Source: Bacillota bacterium
GTDB taxonomy: Bacteria; Bacillota; Sulfobacillia; Sulfobacillales; Sulfobacillaceae
NCBI GenBank assembly: GCA_023512105.1
Contig: JAIMAE010000002.1
Coordinates: 1 to 64,000, forward strand
Direction: 5' to 3'
DNA: 64,000 nt
Both the position numbers and the translations under genes were made by a program. The number at the start of each line of letters is the position of its first letter. Position 1 is the first letter of the stretch. Shown piece after piece: positions 45,323 to 53,432 of the stretch. The notes beneath the pieces were generated by a model. It worked only from the letters and a program-made list of their open reading frames with translations, was not told the origin of the DNA and ran no database searches.

Positions 45323-47274
45323 GTAGGCACCTCCATGGTTTGGACGTCTTGGGCTGGTTGGGCCGGGACAGCCAGCTTCTCCACCCGGATGGCGGTGGCC
45401 TTAAACTCCGCCGTGCCCGACTTGGGATCCCATCGGTCTACCGTCAGCAGGTTGGTGTTGACCTGATCCGGATAGTGGAAGCTGAGGAAGGCCAAGCCCG
45501 GTCGAAGCGCAGGATCCTGGTGGACCGGCACCTCCAGGGCGCCGCGCCGCGAGACCACCCGCACCCGCTCCTCCTCTTGCAAGCCCAGTGCCCGCATATC
45601 TTCTGGCGCCAGATGCAAGTGCTCTCCCTTCGCCAACGGCGGATGATAGCGGCCGCTCTGCACCCCCGTGTTGTAAGCCTCCAGTCGCCGCCCGGTGGTC
45701 AGGCGGATCGGGTACTCGTCGGATAAGGCGTCGACCGGTGGTTCGTACTGCACTGGCTGGAAGGGAGCCAACGGCCCTTCCACCGGATCCTTCCACAGGC
45801 GTCCATGCAAAAACGGCGTGCCCGGGTGGTCTTCGGAAGGACACGGCCACTGAATGCCTCCCATCGCCTCCAGCCGGTCGTAGCGCATCCCGCGGTGCAT
45901 GGGAGACAGGCTGCGACATTCATCCCAAATCTGCTCCGCGGTCAGATGGCCCCAATCGTGTCCCATCCGCCGGGCCAGTTCGGTCAGGATCTCGATGTCA
46001 TCGCGGGCCCCTTCGGGTGGCACCAAGGCCCGATGGACGCGCTGGACCCGCCGTTCGCTGGAGGTCACCGTGCCCTCGGTCTCCGCCCACGACGCGGTGG
46101 CCGGCAACACCACCTCTGCCAGCTCGGCTGTCTTGGTAAGAAAGATGTCCTGGACAATCAGGTGGTCCAGTTGCGACAGCAGCCTGGCCGCTCGTCCGGC
46201 ATCGGCCTCGGACTGGGCCGGATTCTCCCCTATCACCAAAAGGCCGCGCAGGTTGCCAGAGGCCATGGCCTCGAACATCTGCGAGATGTGCATTCCCCGC
46301 TTGGGCTGGATGGTGCACCCCCAGGCCGCCTCAAAACGAGCCCGCGCCGCGGCATCTTCCTCGATGTCCTGAAAGCCCGGCAGCTTGTTGGGCAGCGCTC
46401 CCATGTCCCCTCCCCCTTGCACGTTGTTTTGCCCGCGCAAGGGGTTCAACCCGGAGCCGTAGCGCCCGACATGGCCGGTCAACAAGGCCAGGTTGATGAG
46501 TGCAAACACGTTGTCGACGGCATTGTGGTGCTCGGTGATGCCAAGCGTCCAACACAACTCCGCTCGGTCGGCGCGAGCGTAATCATGGGCGAGCTGACGG
46601 ATGGCCCAGGCCGGAACCCCGGTGACCTTCTCCGCCCACTCCAAGGTGTAGGGCTCGACCGCCTCGCGGTACTTCTCAAACCCAGTAGTCGCCCGCTCGA
46701 CAAACTGCCAATTGACCAATCCGGCGTGGATGATCTCCCGTCCCACGGCGTTGGCCAACGCGATGTCGGTCCCCACGTCGAGGCCAAGCCATAGGTGAGC
46801 CCACTCAGCCGAAGCCGTCCGCCGGGGGTCGACCACGTAGAGCCGAGCGCCATTCTTCACCCCCCGCAACACGTGGTGGTAAAAGATGGGGTGAGTCTCC
46901 CGGGCGTTAGATCCCCAAAGAATGATCAGATCCGTTTCCTCAATTTCGCGATAGGAGCTGGTTCCGCCCCCCGCACCAAACACCGTCGCCAGACCGACGA
47001 CGCTGGGTGCGTGTCAGGTGCGGTTGCAGCTGTCGATGTTGTTGGTGCCCAACACCACCCGTGCAAACTTTTGGGCTAGGAAGTTCACTTCGTTGGTGGC
47101 CTTGGAACAACTGAAAATCCCCACCGCGTTTGAACCGTAACGCGCCACGACTTCGGCCAACCCTTCAGCGGCCCGGTCCAAAGCCGCCTCCCAACTCGCC
47201 GGCTTGAGCTGGCCGTCTCGGCCTCGCACCAGCGGCTGGGTCAACCGTCCTGCGTGACTCAAACGCAAGTTCAT
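45319..47274 (-). CDS. Formate dehydrogenase catalytic subunit, selenoprotein (UGA = Sec87), lacking its own [4Fe-4S] domain
   Basis: A 651-aa molybdopterin oxidoreductase body when UGA (complement 47016-47014) is read as selenocysteine. The context NNIDSCNRT-U-HAPSVVGL matches FdhF/FdhA (family NNIDSCARVUHAPSVAGL). Before the UGA it reads VARYGSNAVGIFSCSKATNE; after it DLIILWGSNARETHPIFYHH, NALRGQNN-type NPLRGQNNVQGGGDMGALPN, and the molydop_binding end TGRRLEAYNTGVQSGRYHPP. ATG 47274 begins at the point that normally follows the Fe4S4 domain, which sits on a separate gene. Sec should ligate Mo or W and oxidise formate to CO2 or reduce CO2. Standard calling would give two pieces, 47014-47274 and 45319-46983. 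Confidence 0.92.
46972..47011 (-). promoter_or_regulatory. bSECIS-like stem-loop in the formate dehydrogenase gene
   Basis: Two bases after the UGA, CGCACC (47011-47006) pairs with GGTGCG (46977-46972), and CGTCG (47002-46998) with CGACG (46988-46984). The apical loop contains GGTCT, as in the E. coli fdhF element that binds SelB. Confidence 0.75.
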
Positions 47275-47402
47275 CCTTCCCGTCCTCCCTTTGCCATCGC
47301 GTCGCCGGAAACCGCTTTAACTGCCTATCAGAAAACGTTTGATGGATGCTGACTTCACTGTAGAAGGCCTGACGAATCCGGTCAACGGGGAAACGCGTGG
47401 AA

Positions 47403-47430
47403 GGAGGAGCAACCTTGCCATTGCTCCTCC
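47403..47430 (-). terminator. Hairpin between focA and the formate dehydrogenase genes
   Basis: GGAGGAGCAA (47403-47412) pairs perfectly with TTGCTCCTCC (47421-47430), 8-nt loop, just after the focA stop in the minus direction. No T-run follows, so it may end or only attenuate focA transcripts that enter the fdh genes. The fdh promoter would lie between 47275 and 47400. Confidence 0.55.
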
Positions 47431-47439
47431 TCCCGCCGC

Positions 47440-48273
47440 TTAGGAATGGCTCGCCGCTCGCTGGGCCGGGGTCACCTCTTGGGCCGGGGCAGCCGGCTTG
47501 CGCAGGTAGGTGAGCCAGTAGATCGTGGCGACAAACAGCCAGGCCCCGATCAGGTTGCCGATGAAGGCGCCCGCCAACTCGACGAAGGCCTGGCCCCAGG
47601 TGATGTGCCCGCCCACGAAAATTCCCGCCGGAATGAAGAACATGTTGGCGACCACGTGCTGAAACCCGATGGCCACGAAGGCCATGATCGGAAACCAGAT
47701 GCCCACGATCTTGCTGATGACGTCGCGCCCTCCAATGGCCAGCCAGACCGCCAACGCCACCAACCAGTTACATCCGATGGCGGAGGCCACGGTGGCGCCA
47801 AACGGCAGCTGCACCTTGGCCAAGGCAATCGCGATGGTGGCCTTCTCCCAGGGTGCCGCGGTCAGCATCTTGGCGTCAACCCCCAAGACGTAGGCCACAA
47901 ACAGGGAACCGATGAAGTTTCCGATCAGCACCCACAACCAGTTGTTCAACACTTTACCAAACGAGATGCGCCCGGCGTGCCAAGCGATGGGCAAGGTCAT
48001 CATGTTCCCGGTCAACAGCTCGGCGCCCGCGATCACGACCAGAATCAGCCCGATCGGGAAGACCGCGCCGCCGACCAAGAGCTTTATCGTCCCCCAGGAG
48101 TCGGGCATTCCGGCCGTGACTCGGATGTCGAACAAGCCTCCGATGGCGATGAACGCGCCCGCCAAAAACCCCAGGAGCAACAGCCTGTCGATCGAGAGCC
48201 GACTCTTGTCCACACCCGCTTCGACTGCCGCCTGCGCTATCTCAGGCGGAGTCAGGAAATTTGCTGCCGCCAT
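47440..48273 (-). CDS. focA: Formate/nitrite channel FocA
   Basis: A 277-aa FNT-family pentameric channel with six membrane segments: LLLLGFLAGAFIAIGGLFDI, AGAELLTGNMMTLPIAWHAG (FNT signature), NNWLWVLIGNFIGSLFVAYV, AIGCNWLVALAVWLAI, AIGFQHVVANMFFIPAGIFV (second signature with the pore His-like environment). It moves formate in symport with protons. ATG 48273 is chosen, with GTG 48279 as alternative; GGGCGGTG is the ribosome binding site. Its place directly before the formate dehydrogenase genes indicates uptake of formate for oxidation (or export of formate made from CO2). Confidence 0.93.
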   Translation of the reverse strand: MAAANFLTPPEIAQAAVEAGVDKSRLSIDRLLLLGFLAGAFIAIGGLFDIRVTAGMPDSWGTIKLLVGGAVFPIGLILVVIAGAELLTGNMMTLPIAWHAGRISFGKVLNNWLWVLIGNFIGSLFVAYVLGVDAKMLTAAPWEKATIAIALAKVQLPFGATVASAIGCNWLVALAVWLAIGGRDVISKIVGIWFPIMAFVAIGFQHVVANMFFIPAGIFVGGHITWGQAFVELAGAFIGNLIGAWLFVATIYWLTYLRKPAAPAQEVTPAQRAASHS

Positions 48274-48724
48274 AATCACCGCCCACTTTCGTTATGTGAT
48301 GAACTAAAAAGACCCCGCGTCACATCGAATCCAAAAGAGCTAACTCAGTGGAAAGCCACTACGCGCACCATCTCCCTAAATTGGTTTATGCACTATAGCT
48401 CAATCCACCTCCATCGATATTTTACAGTCTAGGGGGAATGGTTCGACATGTAGTCGGTAAATTCCTTCAACAGCCTCTCGCCCCCTTGTGTGGCCCGGGT
48501 GACCATGGCGGGGGATTCGGCCGCCGCACCTCCTTCGCCGGGTGCCCCGCCCGCCTGGGCCAGCCTCGATTCGGCCCGCGGTGGTGAGGAGATTTTCACC
48601 GCTGCCTTACCTCCCCCTCAGGCAGGTGGCATATCGTAAATTGCGGGTATTTGTCCTTTCCCAAGGAGAAAAGCGCGGAAGCTGGGACACAGCTGGAGCG
48701 TTCGGCCGCGCGGGGAGGGAGGAC
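48274..48724. other. Divergent intergenic region between focA and the GT51 gene
   Basis: Holds the promoters of both genes. AGTGG-AAAG-CCACT (48347-48360) is a small inverted repeat about 75 bp before focA and could bind a regulator. The region near 48380-48425 is AT-rich. The open plus frame from 48542 lacks a ribosome binding site. Confidence 0.5.
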
Positions 48725-49525
48725 ATGAAGGCGAGTTTTCACGGCACCGACCATTCGGGTTCCCGCCGGCTGGGCCGAGCCTTGGCCAGCCGTCGGACCC
48801 GGGTCGCCTGCTGGGGCAGTCTGGCAGGCGCGATCGGGGTTGGATTGGCGGTCTTCTACGCCAGCTACTGGCCGCGCCTGACCCACCTCAATGAACTGGC
48901 CTATGCGCAAATGGCGGAGCACGGGGGGCGGTGGGTTACCCTAGATGAGGTCTCTCCTCTGTTTGTCCAAGCCCTCATCGCCACCGAGGACCAGAGTTTT
49001 TGGACCAACTGGGGCATCTCTTTCGAAGGCACGGCGCGGGCGGTGTGGGTCGACCTACGCGCCGGCCGGTTTGCGCAAGGGGGAAGCACCCTGACTCAAC
49101 AACTGGTCCGCGACCTCTTGCTGACCCCGAAGAAGACCATTCCGCGCAAACTGGCCGGGATTATGCTTTCGCTGATGGCGGCACGCTTGTATACCAAATC
49201 CCAAATCCTGACCGATTACATCAACGAAGTCTACTTGGGAGCCGGGGCCTGGGGCATTTGGGCGGCAAGCCACCGGTACTTCGGCGTCTCGCCGACCCAA
49301 CTCACCGCTGCCGAGGCCACCATGCTGGCCGGACTGCCCGAGGCACCCTCGGCACTCAATCCCCTCCGCCATTGGCAAGCGGCCAAGGCGCGCCAGGCGG
49401 TGGTACTGCAAAATCTGGTGTCGGTCCACGACCTCACCCCCTCGCAGGCCCGGGCCATCTACCAGGCCCCCATCCCGCTCAGGTCTTGCCCGCCCTCGGG
49501 GTCGGATGCTCGCGCAACCGACTGA
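48725..49525 (+). CDS. Monofunctional GT51 peptidoglycan glycosyltransferase-like protein
   Basis: A 266-aa protein with one amino-terminal membrane segment (WGSLAGAIGVGLAVFYASYW) and a GT51 domain: ALIATEDQSFWTNWG (motif I, catalytic Glu present but the usual His of FxxHxG is Asn), AQGGSTLTQQLVRDLLL (motif II), IPRKLAGIM (motif III, where the Glu of RKxxE is Gly), SQILTDYINEVYLG (motif IV), and LAGLPEAPSALNPLRHWQAA (motif V region). It lacks a transpeptidase domain. The motif changes suggest altered or lost polymerase activity. ATG 48725 follows GGGAGGGAGGAC. Not obviously linked to its neighbours. Confidence 0.82.
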   Translation: MKASFHGTDHSGSRRLGRALASRRTRVACWGSLAGAIGVGLAVFYASYWPRLTHLNELAYAQMAEHGGRWVTLDEVSPLFVQALIATEDQSFWTNWGISFEGTARAVWVDLRAGRFAQGGSTLTQQLVRDLLLTPKKTIPRKLAGIMLSLMAARLYTKSQILTDYINEVYLGAGAWGIWAASHRYFGVSPTQLTAAEATMLAGLPEAPSALNPLRHWQAAKARQAVVLQNLVSVHDLTPSQARAIYQAPIPLRSCPPSGSDARATD

Positions 49526-49600
49526 GCCTGCGCGGAGTTATGGAAGACGGAGCCTCTTCCCGGCCTAGAGGACGACTGCACGCAGAGAGAGGGGTTTTCC

Positions 49601-49855
49601 ATGCGCACCCGTTGGCACGTCTGCATCGGTTGCGGCCAACGATTCCCATACCGCTACGACGGGTCTAGCACCCTGCAGGAGCTTCACGGCATCGACTTTG
49701 TCTGTGGCCGTTGCCTGGAGTGGGCGCTCCAACACCCGGCCTTTGCCGCCGAACGGGTGGCCTCGGCGGAAATCGCCCCGGGAGTCGCCATTCGCGCCCC
49801 ATGGTCGGAGGCCCCCCGCCCGCGCCCGCGCGTCCGGCGTCCTATCCGACGCTAA
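49601..49855 (+). CDS. Small zinc-ribbon protein, unknown
   Basis: An 84-aa protein with two Cys pairs, VCIGCGQRFPYRY and DFVCGRCLEWAL, spaced like a zinc ribbon, and a basic Pro/Arg tail (RPRPRVRRPIRR) that could bind nucleic acid. ATG 49601 follows AGAGAGGGG. It lies 75 bp after the GT51 gene. No family recognised. Confidence 0.65.
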   Translation: MRTRWHVCIGCGQRFPYRYDGSSTLQELHGIDFVCGRCLEWALQHPAFAAERVASAEIAPGVAIRAPWSEAPRPRPRVRRPIRR

Positions 49856-49984
49856 GCGGCTGGCCAACCCGCGCATTGCACTCCGCCCGCGGCCTCCGGG
49901 CCGCATCGGCGGAATGGGCCCGCGCAAAAAACTCAGCGGAACGGCATAGGCCGCCCCGCTGTCACTTCTCTCCCAGGCCTCAGG

Positions 49985-50767
49985 TTAGGCTAGGCGCTGA
50001 GCCGACTCCACCTCCGGTCGCAAGACCGACAACACCTCGCGTTTGAAGGCGACGAACTCGGGGGTCAAAGACAATTCCCAGGCCCTCGGGCGCGGGAACG
50101 GCACCTCGAAATCGCGGGCAATTCGGCCGGGACGGGCGGTCATCACAATCACTCGGTCGCCCAGCAGCACGGCCTCTTCGACGTCATGGGTGATGAAGAG
50201 GACGGTAGGACGCAACTCCTGCCACAACTCGAGCAGAAATCGTTGCATGTCGTTGCGGGTTTGGGCGTCCAGAGCTCCAAACGGCTCATCCATCAGCAAA
50301 ATCTTGGGCTGGGTGATCAAGGCCCGAGCAATCGCCGCCCGTTGTTGCATTCCTCCGGAGAGGTGATAGGGAGCGTGGCGTTCAAACCCTTCGAGCCCCA
50401 TGATTTTCAGGAACTGGCGCACCTTGGCATCGTATTGCGACCGCGGCAAGTTCTTTAATTTCAGGCCAAAGGCGATGTTGTCGTAGACTGACAGCCACGG
50501 ATAGAGAGCCGCCTGCTGAAACACCACCGCGCGATCCGCACCCGGGCCTTGGATCTCTTGCCCGTCCAAGAGGATGCGCCCTCCCGACGGCGACTCAAAC
50601 CCAGCCACCATGTGCAACAGGGTGGTCTTGCCACATCCGCTCGGTCCGACGATGCAGACGAACTCCCCGTCGCGGATGGTCATCGACACCTGTTGCAAGG
50701 CGGTGGTGGCCACCATTCCGCGCTTTTGCGGCGGATAGGTTTTGTAGAGGTTTTCCACCACAATCAT
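49985..50767 (-). CDS. tauB: ABC transporter ATP-binding subunit, taurine/sulfonate type
   Basis: A 260-aa ATPase: Walker A IVGPSGCGKTTLLHMVAGFE, Q-loop VVFQQAALYPWLSVYDNIAF, signature HLSGGMQQRAAIARALITQP, Walker B ILLMDEPFGALDAQTR, switch His LFITHDVEEAVLLGDRVIVM. The closest functional class is TauB/SsuB (nitrate/sulfonate/taurine). It is the last of three minus-strand genes (permease, binding protein, ATPase). The aminotransferase encoded divergently upstream supports taurine as substrate, an inference from context. Confidence 0.88.
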   Translation of the reverse strand: MIVVENLYKTYPPQKRGMVATTALQQVSMTIRDGEFVCIVGPSGCGKTTLLHMVAGFESPSGGRILLDGQEIQGPGADRAVVFQQAALYPWLSVYDNIAFGLKLKNLPRSQYDAKVRQFLKIMGLEGFERHAPYHLSGGMQQRAAIARALITQPKILLMDEPFGALDAQTRNDMQRFLLELWQELRPTVLFITHDVEEAVLLGDRVIVMTARPGRIARDFEVPFPRPRAWELSLTPEFVAFKREVLSVLRPEVESAQRLA

Positions 50768-50793
50768 CGGCGATTCTCCCGTCTTAACCCGGC

Positions 50794-51873
50794 CTACGAA
50801 CCTTTGGCAACCGCCTCCGCGTAGGTCGGGTTAACGTATTGTGCCATATCCTTAGGAACCGAGGTCAACGAATGGATGCTTTGTAAGTACTGCGCGGCCG
50901 AGGTGAGCGACTTGGTCACCAGCGAGGTGGCCACCCCTGAGCCGGTGCCCAGCCCCTCGGGGGTCAACTGGGCGTTGACGTCGTACAGCTTGTATCCTGC
51001 CAGCTCGGTCTTGGCCAAGTCCACTGAAATGCCCGCCTCCTTGGCCATGGCGGCGATGGCCTGATTGGGATGGGCCTGGTAGAAGGCGTAGCCGGCCTGC
51101 TCAGCCTGGATGAATTCCCGCACCAAGTCGGGATGCGATTTGGCCCACTGGCTGTTCACCACCGCCAGGTTGAAGATCGGGGCTTGCTGCTCCACGTCGG
51201 AGTCGTACATCAGGGCCTTGCCCCCGTTGTGCAGCATGGTGTCAAACGCGGGGTCCCAGACGTAGGCGGCGTCGATTTGGTTGCGCTCCCAGGCAGCCAC
51301 CATGCTCGGTGGCGACATGTTGTTGAACTGGACCGAGGAGATGGGAATGTGTTGCAGCTGCAAGGCGGTGTCCAGCTCAAACGGCGAGGTCGAACCCACC
51401 ACCAACGCCACCGTCTTGCCCTGCAGGTCCTTCAGGGAGTTGATCCCGGACCCCTGGCGAACCACCAGCCCTTCGTCCTTGGTGTAGAGCTCTTGGGCCC
51501 AGATCACCTGCAGCGGCACCCCCTGGGCAATGGCCGCCACCGCCGGCGGATTGCCGATCCCGGTCATAAACTGCAAGGCTCCCGAGCCGAGGGCGGCCAA
51601 AGAGGCCGGACCTGAGGAGAAGAAGCGGAGCTCTACGTGGGCATGCATGTATTTCGAAAAATAATTCTGGGCAATCGCCACCATTTCCGGGTCGGCCCCG
51701 TTGTTTTCGTACCCGATGACCACCGTCGGCTCATTCTGGGTCCCGCCCCCAGCCGCCGCAGAGGTCGGGGTCGACTTGGCCGCCGGCGCCCCCCCACTGC
51801 TGCCGCACCCCGCCAGGGCCAAGGCAGGGGCGAGCAGGGCCACCGGCATCACCCGACTCCATCGGATAGACAT
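50794..51873 (-). CDS. tauA: ABC transporter substrate-binding lipoprotein, taurine/sulfonate type
   Basis: A 359-aa periplasmic-binding-type protein with a lipoprotein signal (VALLAPALALAGCGSSGG, lipobox LAGC), a low-complexity linker and an SBP_bac_3/NMT1-like body: IGYENNGADPEMVAIAQNYF, LGSGALQFMTGIGNPPAVAA, SLKDLQGKTVALVVGSTSPF, AAWERNQIDAAYVWDPAFDT. Taurine-binding proteins of the TauA class share the AYVWDP motif. ATG 51873 is set by AAAGGAGGAGC; the frame to 51900 is an artefact. It is 26 bp before tauB. Confidence 0.88.
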   Translation of the reverse strand: MSIRWSRVMPVALLAPALALAGCGSSGGAPAAKSTPTSAAAGGGTQNEPTVVIGYENNGADPEMVAIAQNYFSKYMHAHVELRFFSSGPASLAALGSGALQFMTGIGNPPAVAAIAQGVPLQVIWAQELYTKDEGLVVRQGSGINSLKDLQGKTVALVVGSTSPFELDTALQLQHIPISSVQFNNMSPPSMVAAWERNQIDAAYVWDPAFDTMLHNGGKALMYDSDVEQQAPIFNLAVVNSQWAKSHPDLVREFIQAEQAGYAFYQAHPNQAIAAMAKEAGISVDLAKTELAGYKLYDVNAQLTPEGLGTGSGVATSLVTKSLTSAAQYLQSIHSLTSVPKDMAQYVNPTYAEAVAKGS

Positions 51874-51961
51874 CTCGATGCTCCTCCTTTTTCGTATCAA
51901 TACCGACTAACCACACCCAATAGCTTTCGGCAATGTCTTCTTAAACTGCCCGGGCGCCTTC

Positions 51962-52807
51962 TCAATGCCCTTTCCAGGGCACGGCCAGCCTTTCAATGGC
52001 GCGGATGATCAACTCCATCAGGTAGCCCAAGATCCCGATGGCCACGATCCCCACGAAGATGATGCCCACTTGCAAAGCCTGTCCGGCCTCTTGGACTAGC
52101 CAACCGAGCCCAGCGGTGGCCGCGATGATCTCTGCCGCCACCAAACAGGTCCATGCCACCCCGATGCCCACCCGCATCCCGGTGAAAATTTCCGGCAATG
52201 CAGAGGGTAAGATCACGTAGCGAAAGACTTGATAAGGAGTTGCCCCGAGGCACTGAGCCACCTGGAGGCGCTGGCGGGGGATGTTGCGGACCCCGGAGAC
52301 GGCGTTGATGATGATGATAGGGATGGTCCCCAGCAGGATCACCATCACCTTGGACACCTCTCCGATGCCGAACCACACCACCATCAGGGGAATGTAGGCC
52401 AAAGGCGGAACCGGACGGATAAATTGCAAGATCGGGTCGATGGCTTTAAAGACCGCTTGGCTAGAGGCCATCAGGAGGCCGAGCGGCACCCCGATGAGCA
52501 CGGCACCCACGAAGCCCATGGCAATCCGGGCGGCGCTGATCCACACGTCCTGGAACAAGGTCTTGCCCCCGTAGCCGGTTTGCAGAAGCGCCCCGGCCTC
52601 CCGCAAGACCGTCAGCGGCGCCGGCAGGATCAGGGGCGGAAACAGGTGCAGACTGGAGATCAGCTGCCAGAGGGCAACCAGCATCACCAAGACCAGAACC
52701 GGAATGGCCGGACCGGCCAGAATCCATGACGTCCATTTGGCGGGCCGCGCCGGCGTGGGAGCCGGTGCCACCAGCGGTTGGGCGGAAGGGCCGTCTGATT
52801 GGATCAT
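51962..52807 (-). CDS. tauC: ABC transporter permease, taurine/sulfonate type
   Basis: A 281-aa inner-membrane permease with six segments; the first is PVLVLVMLVALWQLISSLHL. The EAA loop reads QRLQVAQCLGATPYQVFRYV followed by ILPSALPEIFTGMRVGIGVA, standard for BPD_transp_1 permeases of the TauC/SsuC class. ATG 52807 is preceded by GAGGAGGGGG. It is the first gene of the ABC operon; its promoter lies in the 52808-53268 gap shared with the divergent aminotransferase gene. Confidence 0.88.
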   Translation of the reverse strand: MIQSDGPSAQPLVAPAPTPARPAKWTSWILAGPAIPVLVLVMLVALWQLISSLHLFPPLILPAPLTVLREAGALLQTGYGGKTLFQDVWISAARIAMGFVGAVLIGVPLGLLMASSQAVFKAIDPILQFIRPVPPLAYIPLMVVWFGIGEVSKVMVILLGTIPIIIINAVSGVRNIPRQRLQVAQCLGATPYQVFRYVILPSALPEIFTGMRVGIGVAWTCLVAAEIIAATAGLGWLVQEAGQALQVGIIFVGIVAIGILGYLMELIIRAIERLAVPWKGH

Positions 52808-53432
52808 ATTCCCCCTCCTCTCGGCGTAGCGAAGCGGGATGGGCGAAGCCCCAACGATCCCATAGACCTTTGTCCGACGATCCGACAACGTCACCGCTAA
52901 AAGGTTAGGTCCAGGATACGCACCGCCTCACTTTTCGTCAACGGATTACCGCGTGGCCACTCCAGCATCCTTCACCGCAACGGAACCAGGAGTGGATTCT
53001 CCCCCCGGCCCTTAGGTCCAGATTGCGGAATTTAGGTAAGAATGTCAAGACAAAACCCAAAACTTCTCGGTTCCAGGGAACTTGTGTAAGGTTACTTCAT
53101 CATGACCTAGACATTCGCCATCGCCATGTCATGGATACCTTGACATCGCTCTCCACATTCCCGATGCAATGTCATCTCTAACATAAAATGAACCGCTCTG
53201 GTCAATAAGATTACATTTTCGGGGGCGATCTCCGCCGTCCCGAATCCAGATTTATTTGTCCTTACATGTTGACATATACTGCCCGGACGAAAATACTGGA
53301 GGACAGAACGATGCCACGCCACTGCCGGGTTTTTGGCCACGTTCGCCGGGATTGGGCGGCGGGCATGGTCGGGGTTGGAGGTCCCTCCCGCCCTTGCTGG
53401 CTCGCCGCTGCCCATGAAGGGAGAGAAGCGCC
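52808..53432. other. Divergent regulatory region between tauC and tpa
   Basis: No gene. Two inverted repeats stand out: CATGAC (53101-53106) with GTCATG (53128-53133), and TGACAT (53141-53146) with ATGTCA (53169-53174). They are possible sites for a shared taurine regulator. The tpa promoter is at 53269-53297 and leaves a leader of roughly 130 nt. Confidence 0.5.
53269..53297 (+). promoter_or_regulatory. Candidate promoter of the tpa-ald operon
   Basis: TTGACA (53269-53274), 17-bp spacer, AATACT (53292-53297). It lies about 135 bp before the tpa ATG. Confidence 0.5.

Noticed and set aside
44702-46794. Long plus-strand frames opposite the formate dehydrogenase genes
   Set aside because: They are shadows of strongly conserved minus-strand genes in GC-rich DNA.
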